Part shown: positions 46,287 to 56,783 of the stretch, one piece after another
How the letters are laid out: every line of letters starts with the position of its first letter
How positions within the stretch are numbered: position 1 is the first letter of the stretch
Assembly (NCBI GenBank): GCA_023101885.1
Contig: JALPQD010000394.1
Span: 124,001 to 188,000, forward strand
DNA: 64,000 bases
Reading direction: 5' to 3'
Origin: Typhlomys cinereus
Taxonomy: Eukaryota; Chordata; Mammalia; Rodentia; Platacanthomyidae
Position numbers and translations under genes: made by a program
The notes under the pieces: model-generated
The model's database searches: none
What the model was told of the DNA's origin: nothing
Seen by the model: only the letters and a program-made list of their open reading frames with translations

Positions 46287-47239
46287 GTAAGTATTAAAGT
46301 GGAATTTACCCACTAGCCTCTAAGCTTACTCTTGTTACAATAACAAGAGTTAATCTGTTTTGTGACTTAAAGACACTTTTTGTTTGGGAATTCTATTTCT
46401 TACATTATAAACAGTATTTTTTTCTGGCTTGTAACTGTGGTGATAAAAGAAAATATTATAAGCCCAATATGGAGGTCAATATGTTCTCAAATGTTGTGAG
46501 TTATGATTTTAATGCCAGTATGGACTACATAAAAAGAGCCTATCTTGAAAAAAAAACACTTAAGGAACCTTGACCATTCTAACCATCCAGTTTCCATGAA
46601 TGAATTATGAATACTTGGGATTTTAAATTAGTTTTCTAGTTTTCTACTCAAGGGAGTCTTAACGTGCTCCACTTTGACATTAAAATTTGTCCATCCATTC
46701 ATCCATCCATCCATCCATCCATTTTGAAACTACCAACAAAAGCATTCACTCACTTTCTTTTTAAACATATGTTTGTATGTATATGTACATATATATGTAT
46801 GTATAAATAAAGATGTTTATGTAGTGATGTTCTTGGAAAAAACTTGTTTTCCTTGACACAGAACGTTACTGAATTCTGTTGAGTTAGTGAAATGTTTATG
46901 GTAACAAAACGTTAGCTGATGTGCTATTGTGGAAAATGGAGTCTTTTCTATAACTTCCTAGAACTGTCATGATGTCTTTTTGGAAAGGAACCTGTAGGTT
47001 TCCTTCTAAATATAACATATTCATGCATATTGAGAAATCATTTCACACATTTCAAGTTGAATCAAGTGGAAATCTTATCAGAATCAGTGCATGAAAGAAT
47101 ATAATCTACTTGCAGAACCTCAAAGATATGTTCTCATTCTTGATGATTATACAATACCACTAAATCTCAGTAACTATGAGTATGAAAAGAAAAGTAAATT
47201 ACGAAGTTTCAATTACTATTGTATTTGACTTTGTTACAG
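46287..47239 (+). other. Intron B6-C4
   Basis: Homologous to the B1-C1 intron (1357-2228). It includes 'gcattaaaatttgtccatc' and a short CATCC array at 46688-46720. 47010-47210 contains an inverted, diverged copy of sequence found after C4 (47500-47670): 'cattgagaaatcatttcacacatttcaagttgaatcaag' mirrors 'cttgattcaacttgaaatgtgtgaaatgatttctcaatat'. Confidence 0.55.
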
Positions 47240-47461
47240 AATCCAAATGGGATTGTTTCAACTGAGCAGGAACAAATGGAAGCTTCTGCCGGGGCTTTTT
47301 ACAAGAACCCAGTCCCCCAATTGTGGGACCAACATCCCCAATGAAGCCAACAAACCCCTACAGGATGCAGAAGCCTCCCCCACGGGCACAGCCTTGTGCA
47401 CCTCCTCAGCTTTTGGTGCTACAAAGTGATATCCCCAACATTCCACCTGCTCCATTACCAA
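47240..47461 (+). pseudogene. Exon C4 (type II) with a 1-base deletion
   Basis: Borders are preserved (acceptor TTACAG 47239, donor GTAGGC 47462), but the exon is 222 nt against 223 in C3. Aligning 'gccggggcttttta' with C3's 'gctggggactttttg' shows one A missing near 47301. Downstream of it, the family frame is still visible but out of register (RMQKPPPRAQPCAPPQ, IPNIPPAPLP). The frame entered from B6 meets TGA at 47343-47345. Everything else looks like a normal type II C exon, so the lesion appears recent. It could also be a sequencing or assembly error. Confidence 0.68.
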
Positions 47462-50181
47462 GTAGGCTTTAGGAAAAAATATATGTGGATATAAATCTAC
47501 ATGTGTTTTCTGGGTTACTGAGATTTAGTGGTATTGTATAATCATCAAGTATGAGAACATATCTTTGAGGTTCTGCAAGTAGATTATATTCTTTCATGCA
47601 CTGATTCTGATAAGATTTCCACTTGATTCAACTTGAAATGTGTGAAATGATTTCTCAATATGCATGCTTTGTGATTTTGAAGTTATAGGTGAGATTGAAA
47701 TCTAATGTATCTCTATGTATTTCCTGGAGTGCTTTCTTGCTATTCATTCTGAACATGTAGTTTATACAGGATGTTGCTGTTCTTTCATATTTTCTCCTTG
47801 GTTGCAATTTTGGATGATTGCTAGATTTAATGTATACATATGTGTATGTATATTACACATATATATCCATTTAGCTCAGAACAAAATTGTTGATTTCCTA
47901 TATAGTTGGCAGTCAGCAGTTGTATACTAGGAACAGTCATTTGTGATTTGTTGTGTTCTGAAAAATGCAGTAGTTTTGATCCCCATACCATAACTCTTAG
48001 GAGAGCCTTCTATATTTGAATAAGTTTACTGTGGAAGCATGCTGTGTATATCCAAGGCAATCTATACTAGAGGAGAGAACATTGTGAGCCTTGTTGGTGC
48101 CACATCGTGCTTGAGACTCAGTCACACGGAAAGCAGAATTTCATTCAAAGGCCAGTGAGCAGGAGATAAGTTGTGTCAACTCCTGACCTTGCTGCAGAGT
48201 CTGATCATCTCAAAAGACCCCTGGAAGACCAGCATCGACCTCTGCATTTGTGCATGGGGTTTCTCCTGTTTGCTAATCATACCTCCATGAGTAACTGGCC
48301 ATGAAGGGGAAAGCTAATATTATGACTTTCTTGAGTAGAATTTGGGAAATAGATTTTTGCTCCCTGATTCCTTTGGAAGATATTTCTACTCTTCTCAAAC
48401 AGAAGGGACTTAAATATATGGTGACATTTTTGTATGGGTAGCATAGTCCTAGGTTCATGATGAAAATGATGAGAGTTAAATTCATTTTAAGGGTCCTGAA
48501 TACGTAAATACATATAGTCCATAGATATTTAGTTATATGTATGTACATACATACATGTATATGGATAAGTACATGTGCATATGTATACATACATATGCAT
48601 TTATGTGCCATAGTTATCAAGATTGCATGAAACACTGGCTTTTGTGTTTAATGCCATCATTTGGTAGGGAGGGAGAGTCAGAATATCTAGGTAATTCTTG
48701 ATCATGCATTAAGTTTGAGTCTAAACTGTACTATTGTAGATTATGTCCAAAAAATATCAAACATGAAACTGTGACTTGAGGAATTAAATTAAACAGAGTT
48801 CTTTACTGAAAGTGGTGCTCTTAGTCAGGCCTCTGTTCCCACAATCTTGTGATGATAACTGTCTTGGGTGCTGGAAATATAGAATGTGTGTTAAGACCAG
48901 GTAGATTTGAAAAATGCTACTGAAAAGTTACCAGAAAAGTTAGATTCTCATGACTGCCAGAAGCATTGTGTGTTGGAGTCAAGTGAGCTAAGAGAGAATA
49001 GGGAAAAAAGGAAAAAGGAGAATATATTTCAGAGAACCAGAAACATAGTTTCATCCAAGCTATAGGAAAGGTGTGTACATTTTCAAGGTCCTGAAAATGT
49101 ATATCCCTATGAGCCGTAGGTGTTTATTTCTATGTATGTCTGTACATACCTGTGTATGGACACACACGTGCATATGTGTACATAAATGTGTATACATACA
49201 TATATATATATATATGCATGTGCTTATAACATAGTTATCAAGAGTGCACGGAACACTGGCTCTTTTCTATAATTCCACTATTTGGGAGTGAGGGACGGTC
49301 ACGATCTCTAAGTCATCCTTGAGCATTCCATGAGTGTGAGTCCACCCTGAATCAACCTAGAATATGTCTGAGAAAGATATCAAGCGTGAAAAGTGTAACT
49401 TGAGGGATTAAATGAACTGAGTCCTGAACAAAGGGTGCTGCTCTTAACTGGGCTTTTGTTCCCACCATCCCACCATGACTCCTGAAGTCTTGGCTGCTGG
49501 AAACACAAAATAGCCATATGGGTTAAGACCAGATGGATTTGAAGTGTGCAAGTGAAACAGTTCCAGAAAAGATACTGGTGACTTCCAGAAGCCACGTCTA
49601 TTGGAGTCCGGTGAGCTAAGGGAGATGGGGGAAGAAAGGAAAAGGAGGATGTATTTCAGAGGAGCAGAGGTGTAGGAAAGGTGTGTGTGTGTGAGAAAGC
49701 TAAGAGACAAAGGGTAGATGTGTTGTGAGAAGGGAATTTGAGGTTTTTAACCCATGGGCAATCACTTTTCTCCGTGATCCAATGCAGGACACTCTTTTGA
49801 AGATGGCTAAATATAAAGGGGTTCTGCAATCCATCTGGAGGAATGGGGAAAGACAGAAGGGAACACTTACAGACGGGTTAGAGAAAGAAGGAAGGAAGCA
49901 TAAGGTCACTATTCCCAGGTATCCTCTTAAGCTATAAGTCTAAGGAGGTCCCCCAATATTCTGCTCCAGAAATCACTGCTACACACTCCCCTGGAAACTG
50001 AATCTGCCCCACTATCCAGGAATCTCCAGCTTTTGTCCCAGGCCTGGTGTCAAGTGGAGTGCAAGCCAGCTCTGCGGTGACAGGGTGCCGTGTGAGCATG
50101 TACTTCATTTGTATTGGGAAATGATGTGGTTGTGGGGGCATATAAATCACGGCTTTTTTTTGCTTCACTCTTCCCGTCTAG
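47462..50181 (+). other. Intron C4-B7 with an internal tandem repeat
   Basis: 48420-49060 and 49084-49660 are two diverged copies of one block ('cctgaaaatgtatatccctatgag', 'acactggctcttttctataattcc', 'ctgggctttTgttcccac'-type sequence). 33926-34420 is a third copy. A TA run is at 49201-49213. No coding sequence was recognised. Acceptor CGTCTAG ends at 50181. Confidence 0.55.
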
Positions 50182-50240
50182 ATGTTCCAGGGCCCCCTCA
50201 GGTGCCATCCTTCGAAATGGATCCCACACCTAATGTTTTG
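50182..50240 (+). CDS. Exon B7 of the MIA2/cTAGE5-like gene
   Basis: A 59-bp exon, open: (D)VPGPPQVPSFEMDPTPNVL. Donor is GTACGT (50241). It belongs to the PGPP sub-type with B4 and B5. With C5 it forms a complete 288-nt cassette, the last intact one before the terminal exon. Confidence 0.56.
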
Positions 50241-50956
50241 GTACGTACTGAATTGGAGATTTCCCTGGATCTAAGCTCTCATTGTACTTGAACCCAGGAG
50301 GTCAGAGCTAACCCATAGTAGGAGGAAAAGATTTTGTTCTGTTGGAGAAATTCACTTCCTTCTGCATGAAAGCAATTTCTTTTCTGGCTCGTGTGTATCT
50401 TACGTTGATGAAAATCAAACCTGTAAGTCTGATCGCATGTGAAGGTGGTCTCTTAATTACCTCACTGAGTAGTTGGGTTGTGAGTTGAAAGGCAGTATGA
50501 GCTACAGAGGAAGTGCCTGTCTTCAGTAAATTCACACAAAAGAAAACCTAGGCTTCAGCTTTAGAATTCAGTTCCTCCCTTCCGTCACCACTGCATGCAC
50601 TCTGCCATCCATCCAACACCTCATTTGCCATCCATTTTCTCATCCATCCACGCACACACATATCCATCATCACTCAGCTAGAGGGATTTAAATTAGTTGT
50701 CCACTTGTTCCCTTTTTGCAAAATTACTACTCAACGTTCTTTGAACGGTAAGTGCAGTTTTGTGTTAAGGTATATGGGTGGTTGTGTCAGCCTGAAAAGA
50801 CTAACTTGACCATTTTGTCTTTTTCTTCTCCAGTGAATGCATTAGGCATATGTGCTCATTTATGTCCATAGTTATGTCTACAGGTATAGTTTGGTTCTTT
50901 CAGGGTACTTGTGTTTCTTCTTGGGTCAGAAAGCTGCTGTATTTTCTAGTGGTCTT
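50241..50956 (+). other. Intron B7-C5, left part
   Basis: Homologous to 24750-25400 and 26875-27290. Instead of CA it carries sparse CCATC/CATCC units (50600-50665). 'ttctagtggtctt' (50944-50956) is the left target-site repeat of the L1 that follows. Confidence 0.6.
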
Positions 50957-51893
50957 TTTTTAAATATATTTTTTATTATTTCCGCTCATACAAACTTAAT
51001 AGGTAGACCAGTTCCCTCCCTCCCTCCTCCTCCCCCCGAACTCCCTGCTCCCCCTCCCCTCCCTCCCCATCCCCCAGTGCCTCCCTCCCAATTCCCAGAG
51101 AGTCCTTTATTGTGCATGCCTAACTCTCCTCTGGGTCCTCCTCTCCGATGATGTACAAGGACCCAGTGGCATTTCCCTGAACCTTTTCTCGCGTTCCCAT
51201 TAAGCATAGGAACACTACTGTGGCTGTCAATCCCTTGCCTCCAAGGATCTTGGTGCCTTTAGCTGATGCTAGACTTTGTGAGGTCAATAGTGTGTTGGAC
51301 ATTGTGCAGGGCATGCAAATTCCAATTATGATTGCTTCGGCCCTAACTAGTGTGGAGAATCTTGCAAATCATTGCTCCTCCCATCCTTTTGCTCTTACAA
51401 TCTTACCGCCCCCTCTTCCGCAAATGTCCCTGAGCTTCAGGATGGGGAGAGATTAGGCTGGCCTAGTTCTATGTGGTTGATATAGAGTCTCTGAAGTTCT
51501 GGATTGTGGTTTGTTGATTTTCTTTTGCAGTTTTGCTGCTCCTGCAATGCCCTTCACTCCATCCTGATGGGCACTGTATGTCACCCCCTGGTCAGAGACA
51601 AAAAGCTGTTAAACTGGAGTCTTGTCATAATAGCACATTCAAGGGTAGATATAATAAAAGTAGGAAACCTCAGTGAGGGAGGAGTCAATCACCCATTTGC
51701 AAAATGATTACTTTTTATCTGCCAGACTATATGTCCTCTCCTTCTGGTGTAATACAGTAATTGCAAGGATTATGAACAGGAGGGATGGGGTTGGAGGGCC
51801 ACACCAGACACAAGGAGAGAGGGGACCATGTTACAGCAGAGAAAATAGGCCTCCATCAAGGAATGCAAGTAAGTAATGTGACACCTGGTTAAG
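50957..51893 (-). mobile_element. Short L1 with 5' inversion and 13-bp target-site duplication
   Basis: Minus-strand 3'UTR (50957 to about 51749) is followed by 3'UTR/ORF2-end sequence on the + strand (51750-51893), which matches the reverse complement of 28415-28560. Direct repeats ttctagtggtctt flank it (50944-50956 and 51894-51906). This is the signature of twin priming. Confidence 0.9.
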
Positions 51894-52097
51894 TTCTAGT
51901 GGTCTTAATAGGGTTAGGGTAGATAAAACTAGCTGGTATGCCATCTCAGAAAGTGGATTGTCTTTTTTAGCTTTGTAGTAACCTAGTGAGCCCTTTCTTC
52001 AAAGCTGCCTACAAGCACTCTTCTAAGGCTATGAGGCTCAGGAAAGGCTTAGCAAATTGTGCTGTTTCTTTAACCACTATGTTTCACTTTGTTGCAG
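51894..52097 (+). other. Intron B7-C5, right part
   Basis: It starts with the right target-site repeat and continues with the conserved pre-C block ('gataaaactagctggtatgccat', compare 25558-25590), ending in acceptor TTGCAG at 52097. Confidence 0.6.
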
Positions 52098-52326
52098 AAT
52101 GCAAATATACATCTGTCAACTGGGCAGGGGCAAATGAGAGCTTCTGCTGGGGACCTTGTGCCACCTCCTTGTCCTCTGGTCACAGGACCATTGTCCCCAA
52201 TGAAGCAAGTCAATCCATACAGGATGCAGATGCTTCCCTCTTGGGTGAAGCCACGTGTCCCTCCTCCTCCTCTGCTTCTTGGACAACACAGTCATGGTCC
52301 TGATATTCCAGTTGCTCCATTAACAG
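52098..52326 (+). CDS. Exon C5: proline-rich exon (type II), intact
   Basis: A 229-bp exon, phase 0 to phase 1, acceptor TTGCAG, donor GTAGGC at 52327, 76 open codons. It reads NANIHLSTGQGQMRASAGD, LVPPPCPLVTGPLSPM, NPYRMQMLPSWVKPR and VPPPPLLL, ending DIPVAPLT. It retains poly-Pro (PPPP), the kind of motif Sec23 recognises in the TANGO1/MIA2 family. The last base G joins AA of the putative terminal exon to give Glu in frame. Confidence 0.62.
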
Positions 52327-52631
52327 GTAGGCTTTTGGAAAAATGCCTATATCTATGTAGGTATACGTGTGCTTTTGGGTTACTCCGACATGGTGATTTT
52401 TACTGCACATATCCACTGTGTGGGAGAAACCATATCTCTGAGGTCCATGAGTGCATCGTAGTGTTTCCAAAAGGGTTTTCTAATGAGGGTTACACTAGAT
52501 ACAACTTGAAATGTGTGAAATCATTTCTATATGAGTATCTTGTGATGAATCTGCCTTTGTGGATGGGAGTGAATTTCCTTTCTTTTACCTAGAACTATCT
52601 TCAGAGTGTGTGGACATCTCTCGTTGGTGTG

Positions 52632-52670
<39 letters not shown>

Positions 52671-54399
52671 ATATGTGTTTTCTTTTATTGCACACATGCA
52701 TGTGTCTAAGCACATGTTTGTTTGTGTACCAAAGGCAGAAATGAGAGGACAGTGTTGAAGGTTGGTCTACTCCTCCCAGGATGTGGGCTCTGGGATTTGA
52801 ACATAGCTGCTCAGGTTTACAGATAGGCACTTGTACTTGCTGACACATGCCCCAAGCAGCATAGTTTTGCTTCTTCACTTCTTATACACCCTTACATTTC
52901 TGCTGTCTTCTGTAAATATACTAAAGAGATTAATTACATACTTTTTCATACTTAGGAACATCAGAGTTTCAACCCATTGGCTTCTGTTACTCCCTTGTTT
53001 CAGTCCCCGCTATCTTCTCTTCAAGCTTCCTTTTATTTATTCAGAATGAGGGAACACATGTTTCTGAGGCGCATAACACCTTTGCATGGGTTCATTGGAT
53101 CAGTTTCCTGAGATGTTTGTCTTCTTCTATCCTTGGAACTCAGATGATGCAGATGATGCACAATCCTTTTCATTTTGGGCCGTTTCATCTGCCTCTCTTT
53201 TCTTTTCATGTTCAGCTCTGTGGGGTATGTTCGTGTGTGTGAAGGTGTGCTTGGCATGCGGTTAGCTGCATTCCAGTACATATTTGTGTGTTCTGTAGTG
53301 TATTTGAGTGTGTTATGGCTAAAAAGCCCAAAGATAACATTGTGACATCACACCCAGTTGTTCTCTTTCTCTCTCTCTCCCTATCTGTCTGTCTCTCGCT
53401 TACATGTCACTACCTCTGTCTCTCCCTCTGTCTGTCTGTCTTATTCTCTCTTCCTTTCCCATATTATTCCATGCTTTGGGAATGTCAGAGTCCACTTTCA
53501 GCACCCAAGACCTTGGCTCATGTCACAGGAACATAGTCTTTGTTCACAACCCTTCATGACCCAAACCCTGTCTCTTTTCCCTGGTGAGAGCAAGGCTTCA
53601 TCTGCTGAGACATCTATACAGATTCTGTTTCTTCTCTGAGTCTGGGTTGTATTTCCCTGTACTCTTGCAGGCCATGCACTCCAGCAAAACATCTCTTTAG
53701 GAGCTGATAGATGCCTCATTAATAAGTGATCATTCCTCTATGATCTCTTCTTGTCTTTGAGGTCTCTGTCATGTGATATTTACCTCTATCACTAGTCCAT
53801 ATGGCATTTTTATTGATTTTATGTTATTTTTTGATATGGACCCAGTTTTTTTCTTTATTCATTTACCTCAGTGTCAATGAGCACATGAAAGACATGGGGA
53901 GAGAGAGAGAGAATGCTCATGCCATAAGGGACTATTTGGTGGTGAGAGAATATCCTCAGAAGTTAATTCTCCTCTTGCAGCAGGATGCATTGCACACACA
54001 TCCATTCATCGTGCAGACTGGAGATTAATGTCAATTGAGCAGTTTTCAACCATTTGAAATTCTTCTCTTGATCTTTTTTTGAAAGTTTAATTATAGTTTT
54101 GCTTTCAGGAGTATGTTGCTTATGTAATATGTAATTTGTGTATCTGTAAAATTATGTTTCTGAAGAAAACTTGTGTTTTATCTTGTGCTGGAATATTATT
54201 GTTTTCTGCCAATTTAGGAATATGTTTATGATAGGTAACATCTCATTGATAAAAATGTAAAAAAAAGTAGCCTTTTGTTTATCTTTTTGAGGGTACTGTC
54301 AGTACTTTCTACAAAGGTGCCTGCCATTTCTCTTCTAAGGTTAAGATTCTCACCAAAAGTATTTTGAATTCTTCTGTTTCATTTGCAACAATGAAACAG
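52327..54399 (+). other. Intron C5 to C6 (B exon missing)
   Basis: (GT)n at 52625-52665 is followed by a B2-type SINE to about 52855. 52880-53040 matches the pre-B block of B4 and B5, but homology stops at 53040. A CT-rich tract (53362-53460) and SINE-like sequence (53480-53720, homologous to 11380-11545) follow. The B-C intron homology resumes at about 53990. No B exon was found. Confidence 0.5.
52625..52665. repeat. (GT)n microsatellite
   Basis: A GT run with one GC interruption, attached to a minus-strand SINE that ends near 52855. Confidence 0.93.
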
Positions 54400-54598
54400 A
54401 GTTTAAATGTTCCATATTCAACTGACAATGATAAAATTGCATCTTCGTGCATCTTTGTCCCTACACGGTGTCCTTCATTCAAAGAACCACTGTCTGCATT
54501 GGCTGCTAGGAGCCAGTTGAAGAACAAGGTCCTCCCTTTTGCCCATATCTTTCACTGATCTTGTATTGACCTCCTGAAGAGCATTTTTCCCCAAGGTA
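54400..54598 (+). pseudogene. Exon C6, decayed type I proline-rich exon
   Basis: Acceptor AACAG at 54399. It is open for 52 codons (SLNVPYSTDNDKIASS, CIFVPTRCPSFKEPLSAL), then a stop at 54556-54558. The start resembles C1/C2 and the family's NLNVPDSS-type motif. The rest is scrambled: 'cttgtattgacctcctgaag' marks where PPPEF should be. No clear donor. It lacks a B exon in front and is probably skipped. Confidence 0.55.
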
Positions 54599-56290
54599 TT
54601 TTTTCTGGCACACTTACTTCCCCCCATTAACAAGGAGACTTTAAATAATGTATGTTTTTACTATGTTTATTTTTAACATCACTTAATGACATTAATTTTA
54701 CTTTCCATAATAATTGAGAGCAAAAAGGATTTCTATGAAGTTCTTGGAGTAAATTATTTCCTTTCTGTACCAGTCAACTCTTCTCTGTTGCTATGAGACA
54801 CACTGAGGTTCAAACAAACTAAAGGGAGAAAGGGGAGATTTATTCAGCTTATTTTTTTTAGAGGGAAGATACAGTCCATTATGGCATGAAAGACACGGCT
54901 AGTGGCCAAAGCTAGAAATAATCTAAGTAACTAAAGACACCATAGAGTTTAACTGCTGCACAAGCTCAAGAGCACTAAATTAAGCAGGGCAGGGCTAACC
55001 AACCTCACGGTCCACCCTTTGTGGCTGCCTTACTCTAGCAAAACTCCAGCTCCTAAAGGTGCTATGACCTTCCCAAACACATGAGCCTATGACAGCTGCT
55101 ATTCAAACGATGACACTTTCCAATTGTGGTTATGATGAAATTTCACATTAATTAATTTTGAAATGTGTTGAGTTATTTGATTTTTATGATCTCTGAATAT
55201 TTCTGTGTACCATATATGCATAAATATTGACAAAGATTGTTTCTGTCTTTGTTGCTTCTCCCTTTGTGTGTATTGCATAATTTTGTGCATTCTTGCATAT
55301 AAAACTTAGCTCTTGCATACCATGGTTCTGGGAATTTGAACTCTGGTTCATTCTTATCTGAAAAGTCCTTTTATGTCCTAAATCATCTCTCCCTGCAAAA
55401 ATTTCTGTATTTTAATAGTTCAGATAATCAATAAATTTTATGCCACATTTTTATATTAGCATTGCCTGCATTTCATTTTCTAGATATTTCTTTTACTTAT
55501 TATTTAAAGAAATGGAAATTTATATTTTAATTTTAAAATTCCTTGTTCTGTAGTACTTTAAGAAGTATTTTCCTTAAATAGTCCCCATGTAGCCATCCTT
55601 AATTAAAGTCTCATATGTACTAGTTATATGACCTCTTACTTGAATTGATGAATTTTTTTCAAACATAATTTATTGCTTCTGTGGTCAAATTTTGCCACTT
55701 AGATGTAGTTTTTTGCCTGATATGTTTATCAATAATGTCGTACAAAAGCCCATTATTTATCTTATGTAACTGTCTCATTTTCCCTTTATTTTGAAAATTC
55801 AAAATAAGGTGAAATGAATTTTACTTAAGGCATTTAAAGACTGTTTAGTGTAACTGAAGACATTTTTGTATTTAACACATCAGAGTGACATTTGTGAATG
55901 GGAGACCTCCTGTCACACTTGGGTTTCCAGAGGCATACACACTCAAGTACTCTCTTGTACATACACTCACACAAATATACCTGCCAAATGCAAAAAAAAA
56001 TACATACATGCAAAAAAATTAAGGTAGAAGAATGATCAAGAATGATTCCTGATAGTAACCTCGCTGCACACACATGTGCATGTGTACACATACAACTGCA
56101 CACACACAAACACACATCCCTCACATATACAAGAAAAATGAAACATAATCAATCATGTTGCATCAAATATTTATTCTATGTGCCAGGATTTGTAAGTAAG
56201 AACAGTTACTGGAAGTTACAGTGAGTGTTTTATGAAGTCTGCAGTGCAGTTTTAAACTAAAAACTGTCTTTTCAATGTCTCTGGACAGAG
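54599..56290 (+). other. Last intron, with a dispersed repeat
   Basis: 54770-55115 is a moderately repetitive element ('accagtcaactcttctctgttgctatgagacac ... ggggagatttattcagctta'), a relative of which lies at 56630-57040. The remainder is AT-rich with no coding signal. Short CA-rich tracts are at 55940-56120. Confidence 0.45.
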
Positions 56291-56433
56291 AAGAATGCAT
56301 CGAATGGCCTTCCAAACTAACATTCCTTCAGGAGTCGAATTGTTCCCCTTGTGAAAACAGAAATGATCCTTCTCAAATATCAGAATTGGTCCCATCTCCA
56401 ACGTTACCTGCAAAACTACAAAAGCAGTCTTGA
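56291..56433 (+). CDS. Putative terminal exon of the MIA2/cTAGE5-like gene
   Basis: After tandem AGs (acag at 56288, then ag at 56290), a frame opens: AA|GAA TGC ATC..., 46 codons to TGA at 56431-56433. The second AG gives the phase 1 start that matches the phase 1 ends of all C exons. The protein ends ISELVPSPTLPAKLQKQS. From memory MIA2/cTAGE5 ends in a comparable Ser/Pro/Glu-rich tail (GLIPPSNEPATEHPEPQ-like), but similarity is weak. Support comes mostly from phase, stop and the AATAAA 100 nt on. Start at 56289 would break the frame. Confidence 0.45.
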
Positions 56434-56534
56434 CATCTCATGTTCACTTTTAGTAACTGCTGTTTCTTATGTGATTATACATTTACTCAAATTGAACCTT
56501 AATAGAATTATAATTCTTAGAAATATATTTCATA

Positions 56535-56540
56535 AATAAA
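56535..56540 (+). promoter_or_regulatory. Polyadenylation signal AATAAA
   Basis: AATAAA 101 nt after the stop of the putative terminal exon, followed by a T-rich stretch (56570-56600, 'tatttctattttattttga'). It fits the 3' end of the MIA2/cTAGE5-like gene. Confidence 0.5.
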
Positions 56541-56741
56541 GATGATTTAAATGTGACTCTTACAAGTAAATTATTTCTATTTTATTTTGATAGTATATCT
56601 ATCTTGCTTTGATTGCCAAATCACTATCTGTACCAGTTCCTCTTTCTGTCTGGTGCTATGAGACACCCTTATATACAAGTTAAGGGAAAAAGGAATACTT
56701 ATTTGTTTATGGTTCCAGAGGGAATATACAGTCCATTACAG

Positions 56742-56783
<42 letters not shown>

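Noticed and set aside
53480..53720. Candidate extra exon ending in 'tcatctgctgagacatc'
   Set aside because: Homologous to SINE-containing intron at 11380-11545; no splice borders or family residues.
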